Assembly: GCA_024641625.1 (NCBI GenBank)
Contig: JAHECQ010000051.1
Coordinates: 1-14,155 of the forward strand
Reading direction: 5' to 3'
Length of the DNA stretch: 14,155 bases
DNA from: Acidimicrobiales bacterium
Lineage (GTDB): Bacteria; Actinomycetota; Acidimicrobiia; Acidimicrobiales; SZUA-35
Shown here: positions 5,433 to 13,578 of the stretch, piece after piece
How positions within the stretch are numbered: the first letter of the stretch is position 1
How the letters are laid out: each line of letters opens with the position of its first letter
The notes under the pieces: generated by a model
Databases searched by the model: none
Told to the model about the DNA's origin: nothing
What the model saw: only the letters and a program-made list of their open reading frames with translations
Program-made: the position numbers and the translations under genes

Positions 5433-6792
5433 TGTCTCTCCGCGTGGTGAGATCCGGATGTTGGAGCAGATCGGCCAGCGCGTGCAAGAAGCGGCTCCCG
5501 GTCGCGCCGTCGGTCACCCGATGGTCTGCGGCCAGCGAGACCGTGACAACAGGGCGAGGAACGACCGCGCCGGCCACGACCCAGGGTCGTTCCGCGATCC
5601 GACCGAACCCGACCAACGCAACCTGAGGCGGGAAGATGACGCCGTGCACCCGATCGGCTCCCTGGTCCCCCAGATTGGTGACGGTGATCCCCGCACCCGA
5701 CATCCAACTGCTTCTGAGCGACCCGCGCCGAGCGGAAACGACCAGTTCCCTCAGGTCGCCCATGACCTCGTCGAGGCTCCGTTCGCCGACCCGGGAGATC
5801 TTCGGCGTCACGAGGCCTCCGCCCCGCAAGGACACCACCACGGCAACGTCCGTTCCGTCGGCACGACTGAAGCTCCCCTCCGACCACGTGCCGTTCAGTT
5901 CGGGCACGGCGAGGAGCGCGGCCCCCACGGCTCGGATGAACAGCGCTGCCGGTAACACCCGGTGGTTGATGTCGCGTGCTTCGTTGTGCGCGGTCAGCCA
6001 TGCCAACGCGGGGCCGAGATCCACATCGAGCTCGAGGTGATAGTGAGGAATCTCCGCATTCGCCTTCGACATCCGCTCAGCGATGACCCGACGCATCGCG
6101 GCGGATCGGTCCACTGGTTCGACCGCAGCCGGTGCCGACGAGGCGGCCATCACATCGCGGGCCAGCACCGCTCCCCCCGGACCCGAACCCGTCACCGTGG
6201 CCAGATCGACCCCCAGTTCCCCGGCGAGCCCTCGGGCTCGGGGTGACGCAGCAAGGTGGGACGGGACAGCCGGCGTGGGGACAGCCGGCGTGGGGACAGC
6301 CGGCACCGCAACCGCCGGCGTGGGGACAGCCGGCACAGCAACCGCCGGCACCGCAACCGCCGGCACCGCAACCGCCGGCGTGGGAACAACCGGGGCCGGG
6401 ACACTTGGCGTCGAAACAACCGCGGACGGAACAGCGGGCGTGGGTACCGCCGGCGTGGGAACAGCCGGCGTGGGAACAGCCGGCGTGGGAACAACCGACG
6501 CCGCAACGGCCGGCGTCGAAACAGTCGGGCTGGGTGCGGTCTCGACCCCGGCATCGACTGCTTCGAGCCGGAGCAGTGGCGTGCCGACGGGAACCTCGTC
6601 CCCGATCGCCACCAGCAACTCGGCAATGACGCCATCCTGCCAGATCTCGACGTCGACATCGGCCTTCTCGGTCGACACCAGCGCCACGAGTGAACCTCGA
6701 TCGACGTGATCGCCGGGTTGCACATACCACTCGAGCACCGTGCCGTGCTCCATGTCGGCGCCCAGTGAGGGAAGCTCGAAGACGTCAGACAC
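5413..6792 (-). CDS. Dihydrolipoamide acyltransferase, E2 of a 2-oxoacid dehydrogenase complex
   Basis: 459 residues from the GTG at 6792, with a GAAGG site eight bases upstream. A GTG at 6801 would add three residues. The longer open frame upstream lies inside the E1-beta gene. Domains in order: one lipoyl domain (2-77) with the lipoylated Lys43 in STEKADVDVE; a Pro-Ala-Val-Thr linker of nearly 90 residues (91-178) built of five-residue repeats; a peripheral-subunit-binding domain (180-216, ASPRARGLAGELGVDL and GSGPGGAVLARDV); and the catalytic trimer-forming domain (228-455) with His424 and Asp428 in DHRVTDGATGSRFL. It accepts the acyl group from E1 on the lipoyl arm and passes it to CoA, or possibly to the ACP encoded just downstream. 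It overlaps both the E1-beta stop (8 bases) and the ACP start (20 bases). No E3 gene is present in the window. Confidence 0.93.
   Translation of the reverse strand: MSDVFELPSLGADMEHGTVLEWYVQPGDHVDRGSLVALVSTEKADVDVEIWQDGVIAELLVAIGDEVPVGTPLLRLEAVDAGVETAPSPTVSTPAVAASVVPTPAVPTPAVPTPAVPTPAVPSAVVSTPSVPAPVVPTPAVAVPAVAVPAVAVPAVPTPAVAVPAVPTPAVPTPAVPSHLAASPRARGLAGELGVDLATVTGSGPGGAVLARDVMAASSAPAAVEPVDRSAAMRRVIAERMSKANAEIPHYHLELDVDLGPALAWLTAHNEARDINHRVLPAALFIRAVGAALLAVPELNGTWSEGSFSRADGTDVAVVVSLRGGGLVTPKISRVGERSLDEVMGDLRELVVSARRGSLRSSWMSGAGITVTNLGDQGADRVHGVIFPPQVALVGFGRIAERPWVVAGAVVPRPVVTVSLAADHRVTDGATGSRFLHALADLLQHPDLTTRRDNEHAVD
6259..6522 (-). repeat. 15-bp tandem minisatellite coding the E2 interdomain linker
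   Basis: About 17-18 copies of a 15-bp unit, GCCGGCGTGGGGACA-like on the plus strand, code for AVPTP and AVAVP pentapeptides in E2 residues 91-178. The repeats differ at a few third positions and occur as two variant units, one Thr-containing and one Ala/Val-containing. Both patterns recur in short runs, as expected from slippage or unequal exchange. All changes keep the reading frame. The same array creates long spurious open frames on other strands and phases. Confidence 0.9.
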
Positions 6793-7822
6793 CGGCGACA
6801 CCTTCACGAACGAGGCGACTGGCCGCAGCGACGATGTCGGCGACCTGAGGAATGGCGGCCTCCTCCATGTGCTTGGCATACGGGATCGGGACCTCGACGC
6901 CCGCCGTACGTCCAACCGGGGCATCGAGTTGGTAGAAGCACCGCTCGGTGATGGATGCAGCCACCTCGGCCGACAGACCCACGCTGCGCCAGCCCTCGTC
7001 GACGACCAGCGCTCGATGGGTGCGATCCACCGAACGCTGCAGCGCCGAATGGTCGAGCGGGCGCAGGACACGGAGATCGATGACTTCGGCCGAGATCCCC
7101 GCCAGTTCCAGGTGGTCGGCTGCTTCCAGGGCTTTGGGAACCATGCCGGCCGACGACACCAGGGTGATGTCATCCCCCGAGCGCAGGACCGCCGCCGAAT
7201 CGATGTCCACCGGACCGGGGCCAGGGTCGCCCTCCAGGGTGTAGAGCGACGTGTGCTCGAAGATCACCACCGGATCGGGGTCGGCCAGTGCAGTCTCGAG
7301 CATCCATCGTGCATCGACGACGCTGGCCGGCGCCACCACTTTCAGGCCAGGCACGTGGGCGTACCACGCCTCGAGGCTGTGAGAGTGTTGCGCCGCCAAC
7401 TGCCTGCCTGCGCCGGTGGTCATTCGAATGACCACCGGAACGCCGAGCTGACCGCCCGACATGTGACGGAGCGTTGCTGCGGTGTTCACGATCTGATCGA
7501 GAGCAAGCAAGCTGAAGTTCACCGTCATGATCTCGACGATCGGTCGCATGCCTCCGAGCGCCGCCCCGATGCCGGCTCCCACGAATCCGGATTCGGACAG
7601 GGGCGTGTTCCGAACCCGCTCCCTTCCGAACTCCTCGTGGAGTCCCTTCGTCACCGCATACGTGCCCCCATAGTCGGCGACATCCTCGCCCATGATGAAC
7701 ACCCGCTCGTCGGCCAGCATGGCGGCACGGATGGCGTCGTTCATCGCCTGGCGATAGGTGATCGATCGGCGAGGGCTGATTTCGGGGTTGTCGATGATCG
7801 TTCCGTTCAACTCGTCGGTCAT
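6785..7822 (-). CDS. 2-oxoacid dehydrogenase E1 component, beta subunit
   Basis: A 345-residue protein of usual E1-beta length (transketolase-like pyrimidine-binding fold plus C-terminal domain). It begins RRSITYRQAMNDAIRAAM, then VFIMGEDVADYGG (42-54). TPLSESGFVGAGIGAALGG (73-91) carries Glu77, which activates the thiamine diphosphate cofactor. EIMTVNFSLLALDQIVN and AAQHSHSLEAWYAHVPGLKV (143-162) contain the active-site His. With E1-alpha it decarboxylates a 2-oxoacid and reductively acylates the E2 lipoyl arm. The ATG at 7822 overlaps the E1-alpha stop (ATGA), with GGAGAG upstream. A longer frame extends to 8128 but lies in E1-alpha. Similarity is to the pyruvate/acetoin group. The oxoacid itself cannot be deduced. 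Confidence 0.94.
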   Translation of the reverse strand: MTDELNGTIIDNPEISPRRSITYRQAMNDAIRAAMLADERVFIMGEDVADYGGTYAVTKGLHEEFGRERVRNTPLSESGFVGAGIGAALGGMRPIVEIMTVNFSLLALDQIVNTAATLRHMSGGQLGVPVVIRMTTGAGRQLAAQHSHSLEAWYAHVPGLKVVAPASVVDARWMLETALADPDPVVIFEHTSLYTLEGDPGPGPVDIDSAAVLRSGDDITLVSSAGMVPKALEAADHLELAGISAEVIDLRVLRPLDHSALQRSVDRTHRALVVDEGWRSVGLSAEVAASITERCFYQLDAPVGRTAGVEVPIPYAKHMEEAAIPQVADIVAAASRLVREGVAGV

Positions 7823-8819
7823 GCCGTCTCTCCACTGGGGCCGACGGCCGAGCTCGGCACACCGACATCGGGTGCGTAGACGTGGCGGGTGAGCGTCTCG
7901 ACCCCTTCGTCGGTTCCGCGTTCGGCCGCAGCGACTGCTGCTTCGATCTCCGACCTGGCCTCGGCCCAGAGTTGCTCGACCTCGGCCTCGGTCACCAACG
8001 CGTCGGCGATGAGTCGGGACGTGTGGGTGACAATCGGGTCTCGCAGCTTCCACTGTTCGATCTCGGCCTTGGTGCGATACAGGTCGGGATCGAACATCGA
8101 ATGAGCCCGGAAGCGGTAGGTCCTGCACTCGAGGAACACCGGGCCGTCGCTGGATCGGACGATGTCGAGCGCGTCTCTGGCTGCCTTAGCCATCGCATCC
8201 ACGTCCATCCCATCGACGCTCCAGGCCGGAAGCTGGTAGCTGCTGGCCTTCAGCGCCAGATCCGTCTGTGATTCGCTGCTGGCCAGCGATGTTCCCATCG
8301 CATAGAGGTTGTTCTCGCAGCAGAAGAGCACGGGCAGCTGCCAAAGCACGGCCAGGTTCAGTGCCTCGTGGAACTCGCCTTCGGCCATCGCGCCCTCGCC
8401 GAAGAAGCACACGGTGGCCCGTCCATCGTGCCCCTGCATCTTGTCGGCCAACGCATGCCCCACGGCCAATGGCAGGTGGGCGCCGACGATGGCGTTGCCG
8501 CCGTAGAAGCGAGTCGAGGCGTCGAAGAGGTGCATCGAACCTCCCCGCCCACCCGAGCAGCCCTCGATCTTGCCGAACATCTCGGCCATGATCCGATCGG
8601 CCCCGACGCCCCGAACCAGGGCATGCCCATGCTCGCGGTAGGTGGCAAAGATGGCGTCGTCGGCACTGAGCTGCGGTATCACCCCTGCGGCGATCGCTTC
8701 CTCACCGACCGCCAGGTGCAGGAACCCGCGAATCTTCATCTGCCCGTAGAGCTCGGCGCAACGCTCCTCGAAGAGACGAATTCTGATCATGTCGGCCAGA
8801 CGCCGGACACGTTCGTCGG

Positions 8820-8823
<4 letters not shown>
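7819..8823 (-). CDS. Thiamine-diphosphate-dependent 2-oxoacid dehydrogenase E1 component, alpha subunit
   Basis: A 334-residue protein of typical E1-alpha length. It shows FATYREHGHALVRG (59-72), GGRGGSMHLFD (91-101), and the Mg/ThDP motif from FGEGAMAEGEFHEALN to CCENN (141-172). It has YAMGTS (174-179), characteristic of pyruvate-dehydrogenase-type rather than branched-chain E1-alpha, and RFRAHSMFDPDLYR (237-250), equivalent to the phosphorylation-loop region of mitochondrial enzymes. It forms a heterotetramer with the beta subunit encoded immediately after it. The ATG at 8823 overlaps the synthetase stop by ATGA and has GGAGG seven bases upstream. The residues suggest pyruvate or acetoin as substrate, not branched-chain oxoacids, with moderate confidence. 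Confidence 0.94.
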
Positions 8824-10562
<1,739 letters not shown>

Positions 10563-10569
10563 CCCGACA

Positions 10570-10575
10570 GTTATT
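10570..10575 (-). promoter_or_regulatory. Candidate -10 for leaderless transcription of the synthetase operon
   Basis: The minus strand reads AATAAC (four of six TATAAT positions), exactly seven bases before the GTG at 10562. That would place the transcription start on the GTG, as seems to occur for the DUF222 gene. The synthetase has no visible ribosome site. A TTGACC at 10604-10599 resembles a -35 but is 23 bases away, too far for a standard spacer. Confidence 0.3.
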
Positions 10576-10603
10576 CACGTGCCCCCACGACCGGGCAGGG
10601 TCA

Positions 10604-10620
10604 AAGGTCATCATGACCTT
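10604..10620. promoter_or_regulatory. Perfect 17-bp palindrome, candidate operator between divergent operons
   Basis: AAGGTCATCATGACCTT is two perfect 8-base arms around one central C. A third GGTCA half-site lies in direct orientation at 10599-10603. The palindrome is in the 137-bp space between the divergently read synthetase and SDR genes, 42-58 bp upstream of the synthetase start and about 80 bp upstream of the SDR start. The size suits a dimeric GntR- or TetR-type repressor or activator. No regulator gene is present in the window. Confidence 0.6.
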
Positions 10621-10699
10621 GCTCGACGGCCCGCTCGGAGCGATCGCCCGAGGGTCGCGAATCTTGCTTCGGGGACCGGGCTGAGGCAGTCTGCGGGAC

Positions 10700-11440
10700 A
10701 TGACTGACCGACGGCTGGATGGCAAGGTTGCGCTCATCACCGGCGGCGCCCGAGGCCAAGGTGCCACCGAGGCCCGCCGGTTCGTCGACGAAGGTGCCAG
10801 CGTGCTGATCACCGACGTGCTCGAAGCCGAAGGTCGGGCGTTGGCCGCCGAGTTGGGCGAGGCCGCCGCCTACCGGCAGCACGATGTCACCGACGAAGCC
10901 GGGTGGACGGCCACCGTGGCCGAAGCCACCGAGCGCTGGGGGCGCATCGATGTCCTGGTCAACAACGCCGGCATCCTCCGCATTGCCGGCATGACCGAAA
11001 CATCGCTGGACGACTTCGAAGCCGTGATGGCGGTGAACGCCACCGGCGTGTTCCTCGGTATGAAGGCAGTCGCCGACGTGATGCGGGCGCAGCACGCGGG
11101 CTCGATCATCAACATCTCCTCGGTTGCCGGGCTGCGCGGTGTGGCGACCCAGTTTGCCTACGCCGCCAGCAAGTGGGCTGTCCGGGGCATGAGCCGCTCG
11201 GCCGCACTCGAGCTCGCACCTCATGACATCCGAGTCAACTCGGTGCATCCCGGCATCATCGACACCCCGATGCTCGACCACTACTCCGAGGCCAACCGTG
11301 CACGCGTCCAACGCATGATCCCACTCGGCCGCGAGACCGGCCCCGAAGCCGTTGCGGAACTGGTCACGTGGCTGGCATCCGACGCAAGCTCGTACTGTAC
11401 GGCCGGCGAATTCGTGATCGACGGCGGCATGTCCGCCTGA
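10700..11440 (+). CDS. Short-chain dehydrogenase/reductase (classical SDR)
   Basis: A 246-residue classical SDR. It has the NAD(P)-binding glycine motif TGGARGQG (14-21), Asp39 after strand 2 (ITDV) favouring NAD over NADP, HDVTDE (61-66), NNAG (88-91), the catalytic tetrad region INISSVAG (Ser141) with YAASK (Tyr154, Lys158), and HPGIIDTPM (183-191). The C-terminal FVIDGGMSA is typical. It oxidises or reduces a hydroxyl/keto group on an unknown small molecule, possibly a steroid-like or acyl alcohol, since the closest-looking relatives are 3-alpha/20-beta-hydroxysteroid-type enzymes. The ATG at 10700 has only a weak GCGGGA site. It is divergent from the synthetase operon and shares the palindrome-containing region. 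The following acyl-CoA-dehydrogenase-like gene is 137 bp away, so co-transcription is uncertain. Confidence 0.9.
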   Translation: MTDRRLDGKVALITGGARGQGATEARRFVDEGASVLITDVLEAEGRALAAELGEAAAYRQHDVTDEAGWTATVAEATERWGRIDVLVNNAGILRIAGMTETSLDDFEAVMAVNATGVFLGMKAVADVMRAQHAGSIINISSVAGLRGVATQFAYAASKWAVRGMSRSAALELAPHDIRVNSVHPGIIDTPMLDHYSEANRARVQRMIPLGRETGPEAVAELVTWLASDASSYCTAGEFVIDGGMSA

Positions 11441-11545
11441 TCCCGGTGATACCGATCGAACCAATGACCCGGTCCGGCCGATGATGAAGCCCGACGGCAC
11501 CGGCGGACCCCGACCCACCACAACCACCAGCAACCAGGAGACATC

Positions 11546-11581
11546 ATGAAGCTACTCATCACCCCCGGGGGTGCCCGGTGA
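11546..11581 (+). CDS. 11-codon leader ORF overlapping the start of the acyl-CoA-dehydrogenase-like gene
   Basis: The ATG at 11546 has AGGAG five bases upstream (11536-11540), the best ribosome site in this region. It encodes MKLLITPGGAR and stops at TGA 11579-11581, which overlaps the GTG start of the next gene (GTGA). The reading frame runs through a perfect 14-bp palindrome. Translation of the leader probably delivers ribosomes to the downstream start. At this size the peptide itself may have no function. Confidence 0.5.
   Translation: MKLLITPGGAR
11560..11573 (+). promoter_or_regulatory. Perfect 14-bp GC palindrome masking the downstream ribosome site
   Basis: CACCCCCGGGGGTG is fully self-complementary and ends four bases before the GTG at 11578. 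The only purine-rich ribosome site for that GTG (the GGGGG run) is inside the palindrome. With no loop it would not fold tightly as a simple hairpin; it could pair with C-rich RNA nearby, form an mRNA dimer, or be a protein-binding DNA site. Confidence 0.45.
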
Positions 11582-12702
11582 CCACCGACACCCGTCTCGA
11601 CGTGCTCGAGGACCTCATCCAACAGACCGTGAGCCCCAACGCGCTCGAGGTCGACCAGCAGGGAACGTTTCCCCGGGCCTCGATCGATGCGCTCCTCGCC
11701 GCAGGCTTCGGCGGGTTGATCAGCGCAACCGACGTCGGCGGACACGGTGCCGGTTTCGCCGAGGCATCTGCCGCGGTGCGCAAACTGGCCGCCGCTTGTG
11801 GCTCGACGGCCATGATCTACACCATGCATCTCGCGGCCACCGCCGCCATCGAGACGTTCGGCCCCGAGGACGTGCGCCGCGACATCGCCGCCGGACGGCA
11901 CCTCTCGACCCTGGCCTTCAGCGAACGAGGTTCCCGCAGTCAGTTCTGGGCCACCATGTCCAATGCCACCGCCGATGGCGACCACGTCATCCTCGACGCC
12001 TCCAAGTCGTGGGTGACGTCGGCCGATGAAGCCGACTCCTATGTCTGGACATCTCGACCGTTGGCGGCCGATGGCCCCTCGACCCTGTGGCTGGTGCCGG
12101 CCAATACCAAGGGCATCGTGGTCGATGGCCCCTTCGATGGCCTCGGACTACGTGGCAATGCATCATCACCGGTCACCGCAGTCGCTGCACGAATCGACCG
12201 GTCGATGCGGTTGGGGCCCGATGGCGGAGGCCTCGATGCCGCCCTGACCCACGTGCTGCCGTGGTTCCTCGTCCTCAACGCCTCCGGGAGTCTGGGGTTC
12301 GCCGATGCGGCACTGGCAAAGGCGCTCGACCACCTGACCTCGGCCCGATTCGAGCATCTCGACCAGACCCTGGCCGACCAGGCCGTTCCGCGCGGCCGGT
12401 ACGGCCGACTCCGAGTGCTGGCCGATTCGGCCGGAGCGTTGGTCGCCGATACCTGCGCTGCCCTCACCGAGGGACGAGCCGATGCTCCGCTGCGGATGCT
12501 GGAGGTCAAGGCGGCTGCGGCGGAAATGGCCCTCGAGGTCACCGGCGAAGCCATGCGAATCGGCGGGGGTGCGGCCTTCCGTCGAGACATCGGAATCGAA
12601 CGCCACTTCCGCGACGCCCGAGCGGCCGGGGTGATGGCACCGACCACTGACGCCCTGTATGACATGATCGCCCGTGCCCTCACCGGCATGCCGTTGCTCT
12701 AG
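11578..12702 (+). CDS. Acyl-CoA-dehydrogenase-fold flavoprotein, probably not a standard beta-oxidation dehydrogenase
   Basis: 374 residues, the usual size of acyl-CoA dehydrogenases. It has an N-terminal helical domain and a central flavin-binding region with TLAFSERGSRSQFW (111-124) and KSWVTSADEADSYV (143-156). GLGLRGNASSPVTAV (188-202) is the family's conserved loop. The C-terminal helical domain ends IGIERHFRDARAAGVMAPTTDAL (338-360). In true acyl-CoA dehydrogenases this last region holds the catalytic Glu in a Tyr-Glu-Gly segment. Here the matching place reads VMAPTTD, without that Glu, as in flavin monooxygenase relatives such as DszC/SfnB-type enzymes. It may therefore oxygenate or otherwise oxidise an organosulfur or similar compound. 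The GTG start overlaps the leader ORF. The next gene begins nine bases after the stop. Confidence 0.83.
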   Translation: MTTDTRLDVLEDLIQQTVSPNALEVDQQGTFPRASIDALLAAGFGGLISATDVGGHGAGFAEASAAVRKLAAACGSTAMIYTMHLAATAAIETFGPEDVRRDIAAGRHLSTLAFSERGSRSQFWATMSNATADGDHVILDASKSWVTSADEADSYVWTSRPLAADGPSTLWLVPANTKGIVVDGPFDGLGLRGNASSPVTAVAARIDRSMRLGPDGGGLDAALTHVLPWFLVLNASGSLGFADAALAKALDHLTSARFEHLDQTLADQAVPRGRYGRLRVLADSAGALVADTCAALTEGRADAPLRMLEVKAAAAEMALEVTGEAMRIGGGAAFRRDIGIERHFRDARAAGVMAPTTDALYDMIARALTGMPLL

Positions 12703-12706
12703 GAGG
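12701..12706 (+). promoter_or_regulatory. Ribosome binding site of the PhnD/SsuA-like gene
   Basis: AGGAGG overlaps the TAG stop of the preceding gene and lies five bases before the ATG at 12712. This strong site sets the start of the binding-protein gene. Confidence 0.75.
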
Positions 12707-12711
12707 CTCCA

Positions 12712-13578
12712 ATGACCACACAACCCCGATTCGTGCTGGGCGCAGTCGCCTATGCACCGAAGGTCGTCACGATCTGGGAAGGGTTCCGCGACTGGTTCGC
12801 CGAGCAGGGCTTCCCGTTCGATTACGTCCTGTACTCCAACTATGAACGCCAGGTCGAGGAGCTGCTGGCCGGATCCATCGACATCGCGTGGAACTCGCCC
12901 CTGGCCTGGGTGCGCGCCCGGCGCCTGGCCGAAGCAGCGGGCCGTTCGGCGGTCGCGCCGATCATGCGGGACACCGATCAGGACCTCAGCTCCGTCATCC
13001 TGGTCCGCGCCGACTCCGGCATCGATGCAGTGGAAACCCTTGCCGGTCGAACCGTCGGTGTCGGTGCGATCGACTCGCCCCAGGCTCGACTCATCCCACT
13101 CGGTCACCTGGCCACGGCCGGGCTTCCGCCGGGCGAGGCGTTCGACATCCGCCGATTCGACGTGATGGTCGGCAAGCACGGTGACCACGTCGGAGGGGAG
13201 CGCGACGCCGTCGTCGCCCTGCTCGCCGGTGAGGTCGACGCCGCGTGCATCATCGGGGCCAACCAGCTGGCGTTCGCCCAGGAAGGCCTGATTCCGACCG
13301 GGAGCGTGCGAGTACTGGCCGAGACCGACACCTACGATCATTGCGTCTTCACCCATCTGGAGGACGCCATCGACCCCACGCTCGCAGCGTCGTTCGGCGA
13401 ACTCCTGCTGTCGATGTCGTTCGACGACCCCCAAGTGCGGGGTCTTCTCGAGCTCGAAGGTCTTCGTCAATGGAAGCCCGGCCGCACCACCGGGTTCGCC
13501 CAGCTCGAACGGGCGGTCGACGTACTCGGGCTCTACGACGAACGGGGCGAGGTCACCGATCCGGCCTATCGGCCGTGA
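12712..13578 (+). CDS. PhnD/SsuA/transferrin-type substrate-binding protein without signal peptide
   Basis: A 288-residue type 2 periplasmic-binding fold. Landmarks are QVEELLAGSIDIAWNSPLAW (47-66), typical of PhnD-like proteins where the ligand cleft is lined; TLAGRTVGVGAIDSPQARLI (109-128); and GGERDAVVALLAGEVDAACI (161-180). Such proteins normally deliver phosphonates, sulfonates or related anions to an ABC importer. Here the N-terminus, MTTQPRFVLGAVAYAPK, has no hydrophobic signal or lipobox, and no permease or ATPase gene is adjacent. It is translated from a strong AGGAGG after a flavoprotein gene and overlaps the next gene by GTGA. A cytoplasmic role is more likely, for example holding a substrate or metal-like ligand for the neighbouring enzymes. 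Export by another route cannot be excluded. Confidence 0.85.
   Translation: MTTQPRFVLGAVAYAPKVVTIWEGFRDWFAEQGFPFDYVLYSNYERQVEELLAGSIDIAWNSPLAWVRARRLAEAAGRSAVAPIMRDTDQDLSSVILVRADSGIDAVETLAGRTVGVGAIDSPQARLIPLGHLATAGLPPGEAFDIRRFDVMVGKHGDHVGGERDAVVALLAGEVDAACIIGANQLAFAQEGLIPTGSVRVLAETDTYDHCVFTHLEDAIDPTLAASFGELLLSMSFDDPQVRGLLELEGLRQWKPGRTTGFAQLERAVDVLGLYDERGEVTDPAYRP

Noticed and set aside
6259..6522. CRISPR-like array because of regular repeats
   Set aside because: Units are 15 bp, directly abutting, without spacers, and in frame within a protein linker.
6077..6730. Gly/Cys- and Arg-rich repeat proteins in other frames over the 15-bp array
   Set aside because: These are out-of-phase readings of the E2 linker minisatellite. 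Only the Pro/Ala/Val/Thr frame continues into lipoyl and catalytic domains.
6740..7879. 379-residue plus-strand open frame opposite E1-beta
   Set aside because: The minus strand encodes a full E1-beta with active-site residues. The plus-strand product has no family likeness.
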